Notes under the pieces: generated by a model
The model's input: the letters and a program-made list of their open reading frames with translations, nothing else
The model's database searches: none
What the model was told of the DNA's origin: nothing
Source: an uncultured Collinsella sp.
GTDB taxonomy: Bacteria > Actinomycetota > Coriobacteriia > Coriobacteriales > Coriobacteriaceae
Assembly: GCA_937989875.1 (NCBI GenBank)
Contig: CALKBO010000029.1
Span: 62,001 to 126,000 of the forward strand
Direction: 5' to 3'
Length of the DNA stretch: 64,000 bases
Position numbers and translations under genes: made by a program
Part shown: positions 51,319 to 60,451 of the stretch, in pieces
Layout: each line of letters begins with the position of its first letter
Numbering within the stretch: position 1 is the stretch's first letter

Positions 51319-51544
51319 AGGCGTGCTGTACGGCGTGGGCCGCGCAATCGGCTGGCCGGGGACGAAGGTGGTCATGAAGGCGCGCCGCTCGCTTGCGGAC
51401 ACGAAGCGCATCCTTCGCGAGGAGGGCGCCTTCGACGGTGCCGAGCTCGTAGAGGACTGTGGGCTTCCGGGCGAGCGCGTGTACCGCTCGCTCGACGATG
51501 TGCCCGATCGGGGCAGCTACTTCTCGACGATGGTGGTGCGCTAG
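51311..51544 (+). pseudogene. cbiL: Internally deleted remnant of precorrin-2 C20-methyltransferase
   Basis: A 77-residue open frame. It starts with MSKGVLYGVG, the usual beginning of CbiL/CobI, and from residue 19 on (KVVMKARRSLADTKRILREE, then GLPGERVYRSL and SYFSTMVV) follows the C-terminal part of the same enzyme. The 150 or so residues between, which hold the SAM and substrate sites, are missing, with no stop codon. Full CbiL is around 230 residues. The ATG is overlapped by the cbiD stop, and cbiG follows directly, so translation would be kept. It cannot be an active methylase as it stands. Confidence 0.8.
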
Positions 51545-52678
51545 ATGAGGGTTTCCTGCATAGCGTTCACCGAGAGGGGATATGCGTTTGCGGAGCGCAC
51601 CGCACGCGCGCTTTCCGATTGCGCACAGACAGGTGAAGATGACCCTGGCTGGGACGTTTCCGTTTCGCGCGGGTTCGGCGAGGGGAAGGCCGACCTGCGC
51701 GCATGGACGGCGCTCGCGTGGGAAGCGTCGGACGCGCTTCTGTTCGTGGGCGCGGCGGGCATCGCCGTGCGGGCGATCGCGCCGCATGTCGCCTCGAAGG
51801 CAAACGATCCCGCGGTTGTGGCGATCGATGAGGCGGGGCGCTTTGCCGTCCCGCTTTTGTCGGGGCATTTGGGCGGTGCGAACGAGCTTGCGCAAACCGT
51901 GGCACGCGCGGCAGGGGCCATCCCCGTCATCACCACGGCGACCGACGTCCGCGGCGTGTGGGCGGTGGATACGTGGGCGCGCCGTGCGGGGCTCGCCGTT
52001 TCGAATCCCGAGGCTATCAAGCGAGTGTCGGCGCGGCTGCTTTCGGGCGGGCGCGTGACGCTCTATTCCGATATGCCGATTTCGGGACAGTCGCCTGAGG
52101 GGGTTGATATTTCGTCCGACCGCGCTCGGGCCGATATCGTCGTGTCGCCGTTCGCTGGCGCGAATGCAGGTGCGTCCGTTCGCGAGGCGGAGACAACGGG
52201 CGAGGTCGTACCCGCCGGTGTGACGGGGAAGCCGGCGGGCGTGCGGGCGCAGGCGCCTGCGCCCGAGCCGCTTCGCCTTGTCGTGCCCTGCATCGTTGCG
52301 GGCATAGGGTGCCGTCGCGGTGCGTGCGCCGAAGCGATCGGGGAGGCGTTTCTTCTCGCGTGCGGGCAGGCGGGCATCTTGCCTTCGGCCGTGCGCGAGG
52401 TGGCGACGATCGACGTGAAGGCGCACGAGGAGGGTCTGCTCGCCTTCTGCCGCGCGCGCAATATCCCGCTTGCGACCTATTCCGCAGAGGAGTTGTCGCA
52501 GGTCGAAGGCAGCGTTTCGCCATCTGATTTCGTGCGCGCGATGGTGGGGGTCGACAACGTGTGCGAGCGCGCAGCGCTCGCGGGCGGGGGCAAACTTATC
52601 TTCCCGAAGCTCGCTCACGGCGGCGTGACCGTCGCGTTTTCCAAGGTAACTATCGAACTTTCGTTTAAGGAGCGGTGA
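51545..52678 (+). CDS. cbiG: Cobalt-precorrin 5A hydrolase
   Basis: A 377-residue CbiG, which opens the delta-lactone and releases acetaldehyde. The N-terminal domain holds VGAAGIAVRAIAPHV and PLLSGHLGGANELA; the C-terminal domain has GIGCRRGA and the VATIDVKAHEEGLLAF pattern. The linker (about 210-245) is poorly conserved. The stop overlaps the cbiH start (TGATG). Confidence 0.92.
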   Translation: MRVSCIAFTERGYAFAERTARALSDCAQTGEDDPGWDVSVSRGFGEGKADLRAWTALAWEASDALLFVGAAGIAVRAIAPHVASKANDPAVVAIDEAGRFAVPLLSGHLGGANELAQTVARAAGAIPVITTATDVRGVWAVDTWARRAGLAVSNPEAIKRVSARLLSGGRVTLYSDMPISGQSPEGVDISSDRARADIVVSPFAGANAGASVREAETTGEVVPAGVTGKPAGVRAQAPAPEPLRLVVPCIVAGIGCRRGACAEAIGEAFLLACGQAGILPSAVREVATIDVKAHEEGLLAFCRARNIPLATYSAEELSQVEGSVSPSDFVRAMVGVDNVCERAALAGGGKLIFPKLAHGGVTVAFSKVTIELSFKER

Positions 52679-53421
52679 TGGGAAAGCTCTTCGTGGTGGG
52701 GATCGGCCCGGGCGGCCCCGACGGCATGACGATTGCGGCTCGGCGCGCGCTCGAGGCGGCCGACATCGTTGTGGGGTACACGAAATACGTGGAGCTCGCG
52801 CTCGCCGCCGTGCCCGACGCGGCGCATCTCGCGACGCCGATGATGCACGAGGTCGAACGGTGCCGCCTGGCGCTTTCGCGCGCGCAGAGCGGAGAAGCCG
52901 TGGCGCTCGTGTGCAGCGGTGACGCGGGCGTGTACGGTATGGCGAGCCCCGTGCTGGAGCTTGCGGAGGACTACCCCGATGTAGACGTGGAGGTTATTGC
53001 CGGGGCCACCGCGGCTCAGAGCGGGTCGGCGGTGCTCGGCGCCCCGCTTGCCCACGACTTCGCGGTCGTGTCGCTCTCCGACCTGCTCACGCCGTGGGAG
53101 GTCATCGAGCGCAGGCTCGCCGCCGTGGCGAGCGCCGACTTCTGCATCTGTTTGTACAACCCGCGCAGCAGAAAGCGCGCCGACAGGCTCTCGCGCGCGG
53201 CGAAGATTATGCTCGAATGGAAGGCCCCCGACACGCTCTGCGGCTGGGTACGCAACATCGGGCGCGAGGAGCAGCAGTCGGGCATGTGCAGGCTCTCCGA
53301 GCTGGGGGAGCTCGACGCCGACATGTTCACCACCGTGTTCGTCGGCAACGCGGACACGAAGCGCGTGGGCGGCCGTATGGTCACGCCGCGCGGGTATCGG
53401 GAGATTCCATGCGAAAGGTAA
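52678..53421 (+). CDS. cbiH: Precorrin-3B C17-methyltransferase
   Basis: A 247-residue methylase that methylates C17 with ring contraction. It has VVGIGPGGPDGMTIAARRAL, SGDAGVYGMASPVLEL and VIAGATAAQSGSAVLGAPL, the CbiH/CobJ family signatures. AAGGAGCGG precedes the ATG at 52678; GTG at 52675 is an alternative. It overlaps cbiET by 13 bases. Confidence 0.93.
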   Translation: MGKLFVVGIGPGGPDGMTIAARRALEAADIVVGYTKYVELALAAVPDAAHLATPMMHEVERCRLALSRAQSGEAVALVCSGDAGVYGMASPVLELAEDYPDVDVEVIAGATAAQSGSAVLGAPLAHDFAVVSLSDLLTPWEVIERRLAAVASADFCICLYNPRSRKRADRLSRAAKIMLEWKAPDTLCGWVRNIGREEQQSGMCRLSELGELDADMFTTVFVGNADTKRVGGRMVTPRGYREIPCER

Positions 53422-54656
53422 CGATCATCGGGGCGGGGCCCGGAAACCCCGACTTGCTCTCGCGCGCGGCGCTCGACGCGATCGACATCGCCGACGTGGT
53501 CATCGGCGCTCATCGCGCGCTTGCCGGCATCGACGTGCCGCCCGGCGTGGTGAGATGCGAGCTCGTGAAGACGGCGGACATTGTCGCCGCGCTCACCGAT
53601 GCGGCGTCGTGGCAGCGCGCCGTGGTCGTGATGACGGGCGATGTGGGGCTGTTCAGCGGCGCACGCCGCCTGGTGGAGGCGCTCTCCGGCGACGCGCAGG
53701 TGGACGTGCGCGTCATTCCCGGCATAAGCTCAGCGTCGTATCTCGCCGCGCGCCTCGCGCGTCCATGGCAGGATTGGCGCTTCGCGAGCGCTCACGGCGT
53801 GGCGTGCGACATCGCGGCCGAGGCCGAGCGCGCAGGTGAGCTCTTCCTCGTCACGTCGGGAGGGGAAGACCCCTCGCGGCTTTCGGGCGTGCTTGTGCAG
53901 GCGGGCTTCGGGGACGCGCGCGTGACGGTGGCCGAGCGCCTGTCGTACCCCGACGAGTGCATCACCTGCGCGACCGCAAGTGAAATTGCAGGTCAGACGT
54001 TCGACGACTTGAACGTGATGCTTATCGAGTTCGCAGGCGGCGCCGCGAGCTCCCGCTGGCCGTACGCTTCCTCGGGCATTCCCGACGAGCTCTTCATCCG
54101 CGGCGACGTTCCCATGACCAAGCAAGAGGTGCGCGCCGTCGCGCTCGCGAAGCTGCGCCTTACCGCGACCGACACCGTTTGGGACGTCGGCGCCGGCACG
54201 GGGAGCGTGTCGATCGAGGCGGCGCTCGTCGCGCGAGCGGGGTCGGTATGGGCGGTTGAGCGCAACGCGGCCGGCGTGCGGCTCATCCGAGAGAACGCGG
54301 ATGCATTCGGGTGCGGCAACGTGAATACGGTCCCCGGTGTCGCCCCCGAAGCGCTCGCGAAACTGCCCGTCCCCGACGCCGTGTTCGTCGGCGGGAGCGC
54401 GGGCGAGCTTCTCTCCATCGTGGAGGCGGCGCTCGAGAAGAACTCGCAGGTTCGCCTGTGCGTGCCATGCGTCACCGTTGAGACGCTCACCGAGGCGTGC
54501 GCGCTCCTCTCGGGTTCGCGCTTTAAGGGGTTCGAGGCGTGCCAGGTGTCGGCCGCTCGCGCCGAGGCTGTAGGCTCGCACCATCTTATGAAGTCGCAAA
54601 ACCCCGTGTTCCTCGTCAGCGCGCGTGGTGCAGGTGGGGAAGGCGGCGCCCGGTGA
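53409..54656 (+). CDS. cbiET: Fused cobalt-precorrin-7 C5-methyltransferase / C15-methyltransferase (decarboxylating)
   Basis: A 415-residue fusion. Residues 1-205 are the CbiE methylase (IIGAGPGNPDLLSRAAL, GDVGLFSGAR, VIPGISSASYLAARL), and 225-415 are the CbiT methylase with a class I SAM fold (DVGAGTGSVSIEAAL, VFVGGSAGELL). It performs the two methylations and the acetate decarboxylation. It overlaps cbiH and the cbiA start, so the operon stays coupled. Confidence 0.93.
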   Translation: MRKVTIIGAGPGNPDLLSRAALDAIDIADVVIGAHRALAGIDVPPGVVRCELVKTADIVAALTDAASWQRAVVVMTGDVGLFSGARRLVEALSGDAQVDVRVIPGISSASYLAARLARPWQDWRFASAHGVACDIAAEAERAGELFLVTSGGEDPSRLSGVLVQAGFGDARVTVAERLSYPDECITCATASEIAGQTFDDLNVMLIEFAGGAASSRWPYASSGIPDELFIRGDVPMTKQEVRAVALAKLRLTATDTVWDVGAGTGSVSIEAALVARAGSVWAVERNAAGVRLIRENADAFGCGNVNTVPGVAPEALAKLPVPDAVFVGGSAGELLSIVEAALEKNSQVRLCVPCVTVETLTEACALLSGSRFKGFEACQVSAARAEAVGSHHLMKSQNPVFLVSARGAGGEGGAR

Positions 54657-56035
54657 GCACGTCTATCCCGCGCTTCATGTTCGCTGCGCCCTCGAGCGGG
54701 AGCGGTAAGACGGTCGTAACGTGCGCGCTCCTGCGCGCGCTCGCGCGCCGCGGCCTCGCATGCGCGGCCTTCAAATGCGGCCCCGACTACATTGACCCGC
54801 TCTTTCATCGCCGCGTCGTGGGTGCGCGCTCGGGCAACTTAGACGGCTTCTTCACCGACGCCCCGACGCTGCGCGCCTTGCTCGCCCGCGGCGCTGCGGG
54901 CGCGGATGTCGCGGTGCTCGAGGGGGTCATGGGCTTCTACGACGGCATGGCGCCCGGCGTGGCCGACGCGAGCAGCTACCAGGTTGCGCGCGACACGGAA
55001 ACGCCGGTCGTTTTAGTGGTGAACGGGCGCGGGGCGTCTTTATCGCTCGCCGCCGTAATCCGCGGCATCGCCGATTTCCTGCCTTGTGCGAACGTGCGCG
55101 GCGTCGTGCTGAACAAGACGAGCGCCGCTGCCTGCGCCTACGCGGCGCCTGCGATCGAGAAGCACACGGGCGTCGCGGTTTTGGGTAATATTCCCGCCGA
55201 CGAGGCGTTCTCGCTCGAAAGCCGGCATCTGGGGCTTGTGACCGCCGACGAAGTCAAGCAGCTCTCCGCGCGCATCGACAAGATGGCCGAGCTGGTGGAA
55301 AAGAGCGTCGACGTCGACCGCTTGCTCGAAATAGCGGCGACGGCACCCGATATCCGCGAGGAACCTTACCGGTTGGAGCCGATCGCGGGAGTGCGGCCCA
55401 TCGTCGCCGTCGCGCGTGACGAGGCGTTCTCGTTCTACTACGAGGAGAACCTGCGCGCGCTCAAGGACCTGGGTTGCGAGCTTGCCTTTTTCAGCCCCCT
55501 GTGTGATAGCGATTTGCCCCGGGGGACAAGCGCCCTCTATCTGGGAGGCGGCTACCCGGAGCTCCATGCGCGGCAGCTCTCCGAGAACGCGCCGATGCGC
55601 GAGGCAGTGCGGCGCGCGGTGGAATCCGGCATGCCGACGGTTGCCGAATGCGGTGGGTTTCTGTACCTGCAGCGCGAAATCTCCGATAGCGAGGGGCGGC
55701 GCTGGCCTGTTGCGGGCGCCCTTGAGGGCGCAAGCGAGAAAGGGGGAAGGCTGTCCCATTTCGGGTACGTGGAGCTCACTTCCCAACGCGACGGGCTCTA
55801 CGGGCCGCGTGGCACACGCATCCGCGCGCACGAGTTCCACTACTGGCAGTCCACCTGCCCGGGCGGCGACTTCTGGGCGCAGAAGCCCCGGCGCGACAAG
55901 GGCTGGCCGTGCATGACGACCACCCCTTCCCTGGTTGCGGGCTTCCCGCATGTGTACTATTCTGCGAACCCCGACGTTGCGCGCGCGTTCGCGTCTGCCG
56001 CAGCGTCGTTCGCAGAGAGGAGACGGCATGGCTGA
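54653..56035 (+). CDS. cbiA: Cobyrinate a,c-diamide synthase
   Basis: A 460-residue ATP-dependent amidase of the CobB/CbiA type. The P-loop APSSGSGKT is near residue 12, with KCGPDYIDPLFH and EGVMGFYDG, and a C-terminal glutamine amidotransferase domain with the nucleophile in ECGGFLYL. GTG at 54653 overlaps the cbiET stop (GTGA); no later start keeps the P-loop intact. Confidence 0.92.
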   Translation: MSTSIPRFMFAAPSSGSGKTVVTCALLRALARRGLACAAFKCGPDYIDPLFHRRVVGARSGNLDGFFTDAPTLRALLARGAAGADVAVLEGVMGFYDGMAPGVADASSYQVARDTETPVVLVVNGRGASLSLAAVIRGIADFLPCANVRGVVLNKTSAAACAYAAPAIEKHTGVAVLGNIPADEAFSLESRHLGLVTADEVKQLSARIDKMAELVEKSVDVDRLLEIAATAPDIREEPYRLEPIAGVRPIVAVARDEAFSFYYEENLRALKDLGCELAFFSPLCDSDLPRGTSALYLGGGYPELHARQLSENAPMREAVRRAVESGMPTVAECGGFLYLQREISDSEGRRWPVAGALEGASEKGGRLSHFGYVELTSQRDGLYGPRGTRIRAHEFHYWQSTCPGGDFWAQKPRRDKGWPCMTTTPSLVAGFPHVYYSANPDVARAFASAAASFAERRRHG

Positions 56036-57170
56036 AGCAACCGAAACCGCGCTTGCCTGCATCCGCGAGGAAGTCGAGCGCGCGTTCTCGTCGGCGCCGG
56101 GCGCCGTGCTCGAAGCCGCGCTCTCCCGGATCGCGCCCGCAGACGAGTGTGCCCGCGCCGCCGCGTACGACGCGTGGGATTCCATCGCGCATCCTTTGGG
56201 GGGATTGGGCGACTTTGAAGACGCCGTCGCGTGTATCGCCGCAGCTCAGGGGAGCGCCGAGGTGGCCGAGTTTCCCCGTGCGCTCGCGGTATTCTTCTCC
56301 GACAACGGGGTCGTTGCCGAAGGCGTGTCGCAAAGCGGGCAAGACGTGACGCGAGCCGTCGCGCGCAACATGTGCGAGGGGGCCACGAGCGCCTGCCGCA
56401 TGGCGGCGTTCGCGGGTGCCGAGGTCGTGCCCGTCGACGTGGGCATGGCCCGGGGCTTAGAAGACGCGCGCATGGTGCGCGCGAACGTGCGGCGGGGGAG
56501 CGGCAACATCGCGTACGGCCCCGCTATGTCTCGCGATGGGGCCGTGCGCGCGATCGAGGTCGGAATCGCCGTCGCGTGCGGGCTTGCCCGCGCCGGCGTG
56601 CGCCTTCTCGCCGCGGGCGAGATGGGCATCGGCAACACGACCACCTCGGCGGCGGTGGCCGCAGTGCTCCTCCGGGCGGACGCGCGGAGCCTCGTCGGGC
56701 GCGGCGCGGGGCTCTCGGACGCCTCGCTCGCGCGCAAGCGCGACGTGGTCGAGCGCGCTATCGACGCGAACTCGCCCGATCCCGCCGACCCGATCGACGT
56801 GCTCTCGAAGGTGGGCGGCTTCGACATCGCGGCGATGTGTGGCTTCTGCCTGGGGGCCGCGGCCTCGAAGGCGCCGGCGCTCCTCGACGGGGTCATATCC
56901 TGCACGGCGGCCCTGTGCGCGGCGCGCCTGTGCCCCAACGCCTTGGGCTACCTCGTGGGCACCCACACATCAAGCGAACCCGCAAGCCAGGAGCTCCTTC
57001 GCGAGCTCGGCATAAAGGCACCCCTCGACGCAGGCATGCACTTGGGCGAGGGCGCGGGCGCCATGGCGTATCTGCCCCTTCTGGATTCGGCGCTGCGCGT
57101 GTACCGGGATGGGAAGACGTTCACGGCGACTGGCATGGCTGCTTACGAGCATTTCGAGGCCGGAAAATGA
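56028..57170 (+). CDS. cobT: Nicotinate-nucleotide-dimethylbenzimidazole phosphoribosyltransferase
   Basis: A 380-residue enzyme activating the lower-ligand base. It has FSDNGVVAEGVSQSGQDVT, GEMGIGNTTTSAAV, and near the C terminus DAGMHLGEGAGAM, where the catalytic Glu lies. It is probably part of the complete route, with the lower base unknown. GAGAGGAG precedes the ATG, which overlaps cbiA. Confidence 0.93.
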   Translation: MAEATETALACIREEVERAFSSAPGAVLEAALSRIAPADECARAAAYDAWDSIAHPLGGLGDFEDAVACIAAAQGSAEVAEFPRALAVFFSDNGVVAEGVSQSGQDVTRAVARNMCEGATSACRMAAFAGAEVVPVDVGMARGLEDARMVRANVRRGSGNIAYGPAMSRDGAVRAIEVGIAVACGLARAGVRLLAAGEMGIGNTTTSAAVAAVLLRADARSLVGRGAGLSDASLARKRDVVERAIDANSPDPADPIDVLSKVGGFDIAAMCGFCLGAAASKAPALLDGVISCTAALCAARLCPNALGYLVGTHTSSEPASQELLRELGIKAPLDAGMHLGEGAGAMAYLPLLDSALRVYRDGKTFTATGMAAYEHFEAGK

Positions 57171-57715
57171 CGGTGACGCTCGTCATCGGCGCCGCCGCGA
57201 GCGGCAAGAGCGCCTACGCCGAGTCCCTGTGCCTCGGGCACGACGGCCCCCGCGTGTACGTGGCAACGATGGAGCCCTTCGGGGAAGAGGGCGCCCGCCG
57301 CATCGCACGCCATCGGGCGCTGCGCGAGGGCAAGGGGTTTTCCACCCTCGAGTGCACGCGTGACGTGGGCGCCGCAGTGTCCGGGCTTCCGCGCGGCTGC
57401 ACACTTCTTTTGGAGGACGTGGGCAACCTGGTTGCGAACGAGCTCTTCGCGGAAGGCGGCTTGTCCCCACGTGACCCCGACGCTGCGGCGCGCGAGGTGC
57501 TCGGAGACATCGAACGGCTCGCTCAGGCCGCTGCGTATACGGTGGTGGTCTCCGTCGACGTGTTCGCCGATGGGATGCGCTACGATGAGGGGACCGAGGC
57601 ATGGAGGCGCGCGCTCGCGCGCGTGAACGCGGGCGTGGCGGCGCTGGCCGACCGCGCAGTCGAAGTGGTATGCGGGATTCCCGTGTGGATGAAAGGCGAA
57701 GGACCTACAAGGTGA
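57167..57715 (+). CDS. cobU: Adenosylcobinamide kinase/guanylyltransferase
   Basis: A 182-residue P-loop enzyme (VIGAAASGKSAYAE at the N-terminus) with the later VSVDVFADGMRYDEG and VEVVCGIPVWMKG, as in CobU. It phosphorylates and guanylylates adenosylcobinamide. The start overlaps the cobT stop (ATGA). A second, related domain is fused to cobC further downstream. Confidence 0.88.
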   Translation: MTVTLVIGAAASGKSAYAESLCLGHDGPRVYVATMEPFGEEGARRIARHRALREGKGFSTLECTRDVGAAVSGLPRGCTLLLEDVGNLVANELFAEGGLSPRDPDAAAREVLGDIERLAQAAAYTVVVSVDVFADGMRYDEGTEAWRRALARVNAGVAALADRAVEVVCGIPVWMKGEGPTR

Positions 57716-58479
57716 AGATAGCAGAGGCAATCGGCGCGGCGTTCGGAACGTTCTCGCGCATCCCCGTCCCGAAATCGGCCTGGACCGATTTCGGATCAAC
57801 CCATGCGCTTGCCGCGTTTCCCCTGGTGGGCCTTGCGGAAGGCTTCCTCATGACGGCGTGGGGGCACGTGGCGAACCTGCTCGGCGTGCCCGCGACCATC
57901 GTCGCGGCCGTGCTCGTGGCGTTGCCTGTGGCGGTGACGGGAGGCATCCACCTAGACGGGCTCTGCGACACCTCCGATGCGCTTGCAAGTTGGGCCCCGC
58001 GCGAGCGAAAGCTCGAGATCATGCACGACCCGCGGGCGGGCGCCTTCGGGGTCATCGGTGTTGTCGTGTACCTTATTCTGCAGTTTTCCCTGTTTACCGC
58101 GCTGCCGCTTACGGCGGGGGCGTTCCTCGCGCTTCTGTGCTCGCTCGTGTTCTCCCGCGCGCTTTCGGGGCTCGCCGTAGAATGCTGGCCTGCCGCGCGG
58201 GCGGACGGCATGGCCGCGGGGCTCTCGCCTGCGAAGAAGCGCGCGGCGATCGTCGTGCCGCTTTGCGCTTTCGCTGCGGCTTCGGCTGCAGGGATGGTCG
58301 TGTGCGCTCAGGCCGTCGGCGCCCTTATGGCGGTGGCTGGGCTTTTGGCGGTCGCGTGGTACCGCCATGTTGCCCTGTTCCGCTTCGGCGGGGTGACGGG
58401 GGATTTGGCCGGATGGTTTCTGCAATGGGCCGAGCTCGCGATGCTTGCCATGCTGGTGGCGGGGGGCATGCTCCTATGA
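57712..58479 (+). CDS. cobS: Adenosylcobinamide-GDP ribazoletransferase
   Basis: A 255-residue membrane enzyme that joins GDP-cobinamide and the nucleotide base. About seven helices are visible, with the CobS motif GGIHLDGLCDTSDAL and the FGVIGVVVYL segment. GTG at 57712 overlaps the cobU stop. The next gene overlaps by four bases. Confidence 0.92.
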   Translation: MKIAEAIGAAFGTFSRIPVPKSAWTDFGSTHALAAFPLVGLAEGFLMTAWGHVANLLGVPATIVAAVLVALPVAVTGGIHLDGLCDTSDALASWAPRERKLEIMHDPRAGAFGVIGVVVYLILQFSLFTALPLTAGAFLALLCSLVFSRALSGLAVECWPAARADGMAAGLSPAKKRAAIVVPLCAFAAASAAGMVVCAQAVGALMAVAGLLAVAWYRHVALFRFGGVTGDLAGWFLQWAELAMLAMLVAGGMLL

Positions 58480-59477
58480 TTCTCGTGGTAGGTGGTGCGC
58501 ATTCGGGGAAGAGGACCTTCGTGCGCGAAAAGCTCGGGTTCGCGGCGGACGATTTCGTCGACGCGACGCAGCTTGCGGAGGGCGGCGTGCCCGCGGCTTT
58601 TGCCGGCCGTGTCGCGTACCGTGCTGAGGAATTCGTACGCGCGCTCGACGCTGACCGGGCGCTCGAGCGGCTGATCGGCTTCGACGCAGTGATTCTGCCC
58701 TTGGTCGGCTCGGGGGTCGTCCCCATGCGTGCGGAAGACGCCCAATGGCGCGAGCGCGCGGGGCGCCTGGGATGCGCGCTCGCTGCGCGCGCCGACGTCG
58801 TCGTGCGCATGACGTGCGGGATTCCCCAGGTCATCAAAGGAAACCTTGCCGATGCGCCTCGAGGGACGCAGGGCGCGGGCGCGCCTTTGGAAGTCGTCTT
58901 CGTGCGCCATGGTTCCACGGCGGGCACGGAAGACCATCGCTACAGCGGGGCGGGCACCGACGAGCCCCTGTCGAGCGCGGGCGAGCGCGCTTTGCGCGAC
59001 CTCGCGTGCGATCGTGACGTGTTCCGTGTTATCACGAGCGGCATGGCCCGCACCGACCAGACGGCGCGCATCCTCTTCCCGAACGCGGAGCTTATGGCGT
59101 GCCCCGGTCTGCGCGAGATGGATTTCGGTGACTTCGAGGGGCGAAGCGCCGCCGAGCTTAAAGAGGATGTGCGCTACCGCGCCTGGGTAGACTCCTGGTG
59201 CGAGACGCGCTGCCCGCATGGCGAGGGCAAGAGCGATTTCACCCGCCGCGTCGTCGCGGCGTTTCGGGAGGCGTGCGAATCGGAGCGCGCCCAGCGGAGT
59301 GGGCGCGCCGTCTTCGTCGTTCACGCGGGTACCGTGAAAGCGCTGCTCTCCGAGCTAGCTGTCCCGAAAATGGGATATTTCGACGTGCATACCGAGCCAG
59401 GCGGCGCATGGGCCGCCACCTGGGATGGGCGCTGCCTTCGCGACGTTCGCCCCGCTTTGGGGGGCGATGCCCGGTGA
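58476..59477 (+). CDS. Fusion of CobU-like domain and CobC-type phosphatase
   Basis: A 333-residue two-domain protein. Residues 1-130 look like a shortened adenosylcobinamide kinase: P-loop VVGGAHSGKR and the CGIPQVIKG strand that ends CobU. Residues about 140-333 form a histidine phosphatase of the CobC/PGAM type (FVRHGSTAG with His as nucleophile, ITSGMARTDQTA, EMDFGDFEG). The CobU-like half lacks clear nucleotide-binding parts beyond the loop. The phosphatase would dephosphorylate the cobalamin 5'-phosphate or the ribazole phosphate. Both flanking genes overlap it. Confidence 0.82.
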   Translation: MILVVGGAHSGKRTFVREKLGFAADDFVDATQLAEGGVPAAFAGRVAYRAEEFVRALDADRALERLIGFDAVILPLVGSGVVPMRAEDAQWRERAGRLGCALAARADVVVRMTCGIPQVIKGNLADAPRGTQGAGAPLEVVFVRHGSTAGTEDHRYSGAGTDEPLSSAGERALRDLACDRDVFRVITSGMARTDQTARILFPNAELMACPGLREMDFGDFEGRSAAELKEDVRYRAWVDSWCETRCPHGEGKSDFTRRVVAAFREACESERAQRSGRAVFVVHAGTVKALLSELAVPKMGYFDVHTEPGGAWAATWDGRCLRDVRPALGGDAR

Positions 59478-60451
59478 TGACGATTCTTGCCGTCGCCGCC
59501 GGGTTCGCGGCCGACCTTGCCTTCGGCGACCCGCGCTGGCTTCCCCATCCCGTCGTCGCCATGGGGCGCGCGATCACGTGGGCCGAATGCCGCCTGCGGG
59601 GCGCATTCCCGCAAACGTCCGCGGGCACGCGCGCCGCAGGGCTTGTGCTCGCCGTGGCGCTTCCGCTTGCGTGTGGGCTTTTGACCTGGGGAATCCTGCA
59701 TCTTTCCGGCATGGTTCACCCCGGCTTGCGCTTTGTGGCCGAGGCTTGGGCGAGCTATCAGATTCTCGCGGCATGCGAGCTGCGCCGCCAGAGCCTGGCC
59801 GTGGCCCGCGCGTTCTCGAAGGGCGGCCTTGTCGCGGCGCGCGAAGCCGTCGGGCTCATCGTGGGACGCGACACGTCTGTTCTCGACGAGCAGGGCGTTG
59901 CTCGCGCCGCCGTGGAAACGGTGGCGGAGAACGCGAGCGACGGCGTCATCGCGCCGCTTTTCTACCTTATGATCGGGGGCGCGCCCTTGGGCATGGCGTA
60001 CAAGGCGGTGAACACGCTCGACAGCATGGTGGGCTACAAAAACGAGCGCTACATCGACTTCGGCTGCGCCTCGGCGCGCCTCGACGATGCGGTGAACTGG
60101 ATTCCCTCGCGCTTATCGGCCCTGCTCATGATCGCCGTGTGCCCGTTCGTCGGGCTCGACGCGCGTGGGGCGGCGCACATTTGGCGCCGCGACAGGCGTC
60201 GCCATGCGAGCCCGAACGCGGCGCAGACCGAGTCGGCGTGCGCGGGCGCGCTCGGGCTACGCCTGGCAGGACCCGCGGTGTATTTCGGCAAGCTCGTTGA
60301 GAAACCGACGATAGGCGACGCGTCCCGCGAAATCGAGTGGGGCGACATCGCCCAGGCGACAAGGCTCATGCTCGCCGCGTCCGTATGCGCGCTCGTCGTC
60401 TTCGGCGCCGCGCGCGCGGCGGTCGTGCTCGCCGTGGGGGCGATGGTATGA
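59477..60451 (+). CDS. cbiB: Adenosylcobinamide-phosphate synthase
   Basis: A 324-residue membrane protein that joins aminopropanol phosphate to the corrin. It carries FGDPRWLPHPVVAMG, the ETVAENASDGVIAPLFY motif and YKAVNTLDSMVGYKNERY. ATG at 59477 overlaps the preceding stop (TGATG); GTG at 59474 is possible. It overlaps cobD by four bases. Confidence 0.92.
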   Translation: MTILAVAAGFAADLAFGDPRWLPHPVVAMGRAITWAECRLRGAFPQTSAGTRAAGLVLAVALPLACGLLTWGILHLSGMVHPGLRFVAEAWASYQILAACELRRQSLAVARAFSKGGLVAAREAVGLIVGRDTSVLDEQGVARAAVETVAENASDGVIAPLFYLMIGGAPLGMAYKAVNTLDSMVGYKNERYIDFGCASARLDDAVNWIPSRLSALLMIAVCPFVGLDARGAAHIWRRDRRRHASPNAAQTESACAGALGLRLAGPAVYFGKLVEKPTIGDASREIEWGDIAQATRLMLAASVCALVVFGAARAAVVLAVGAMV

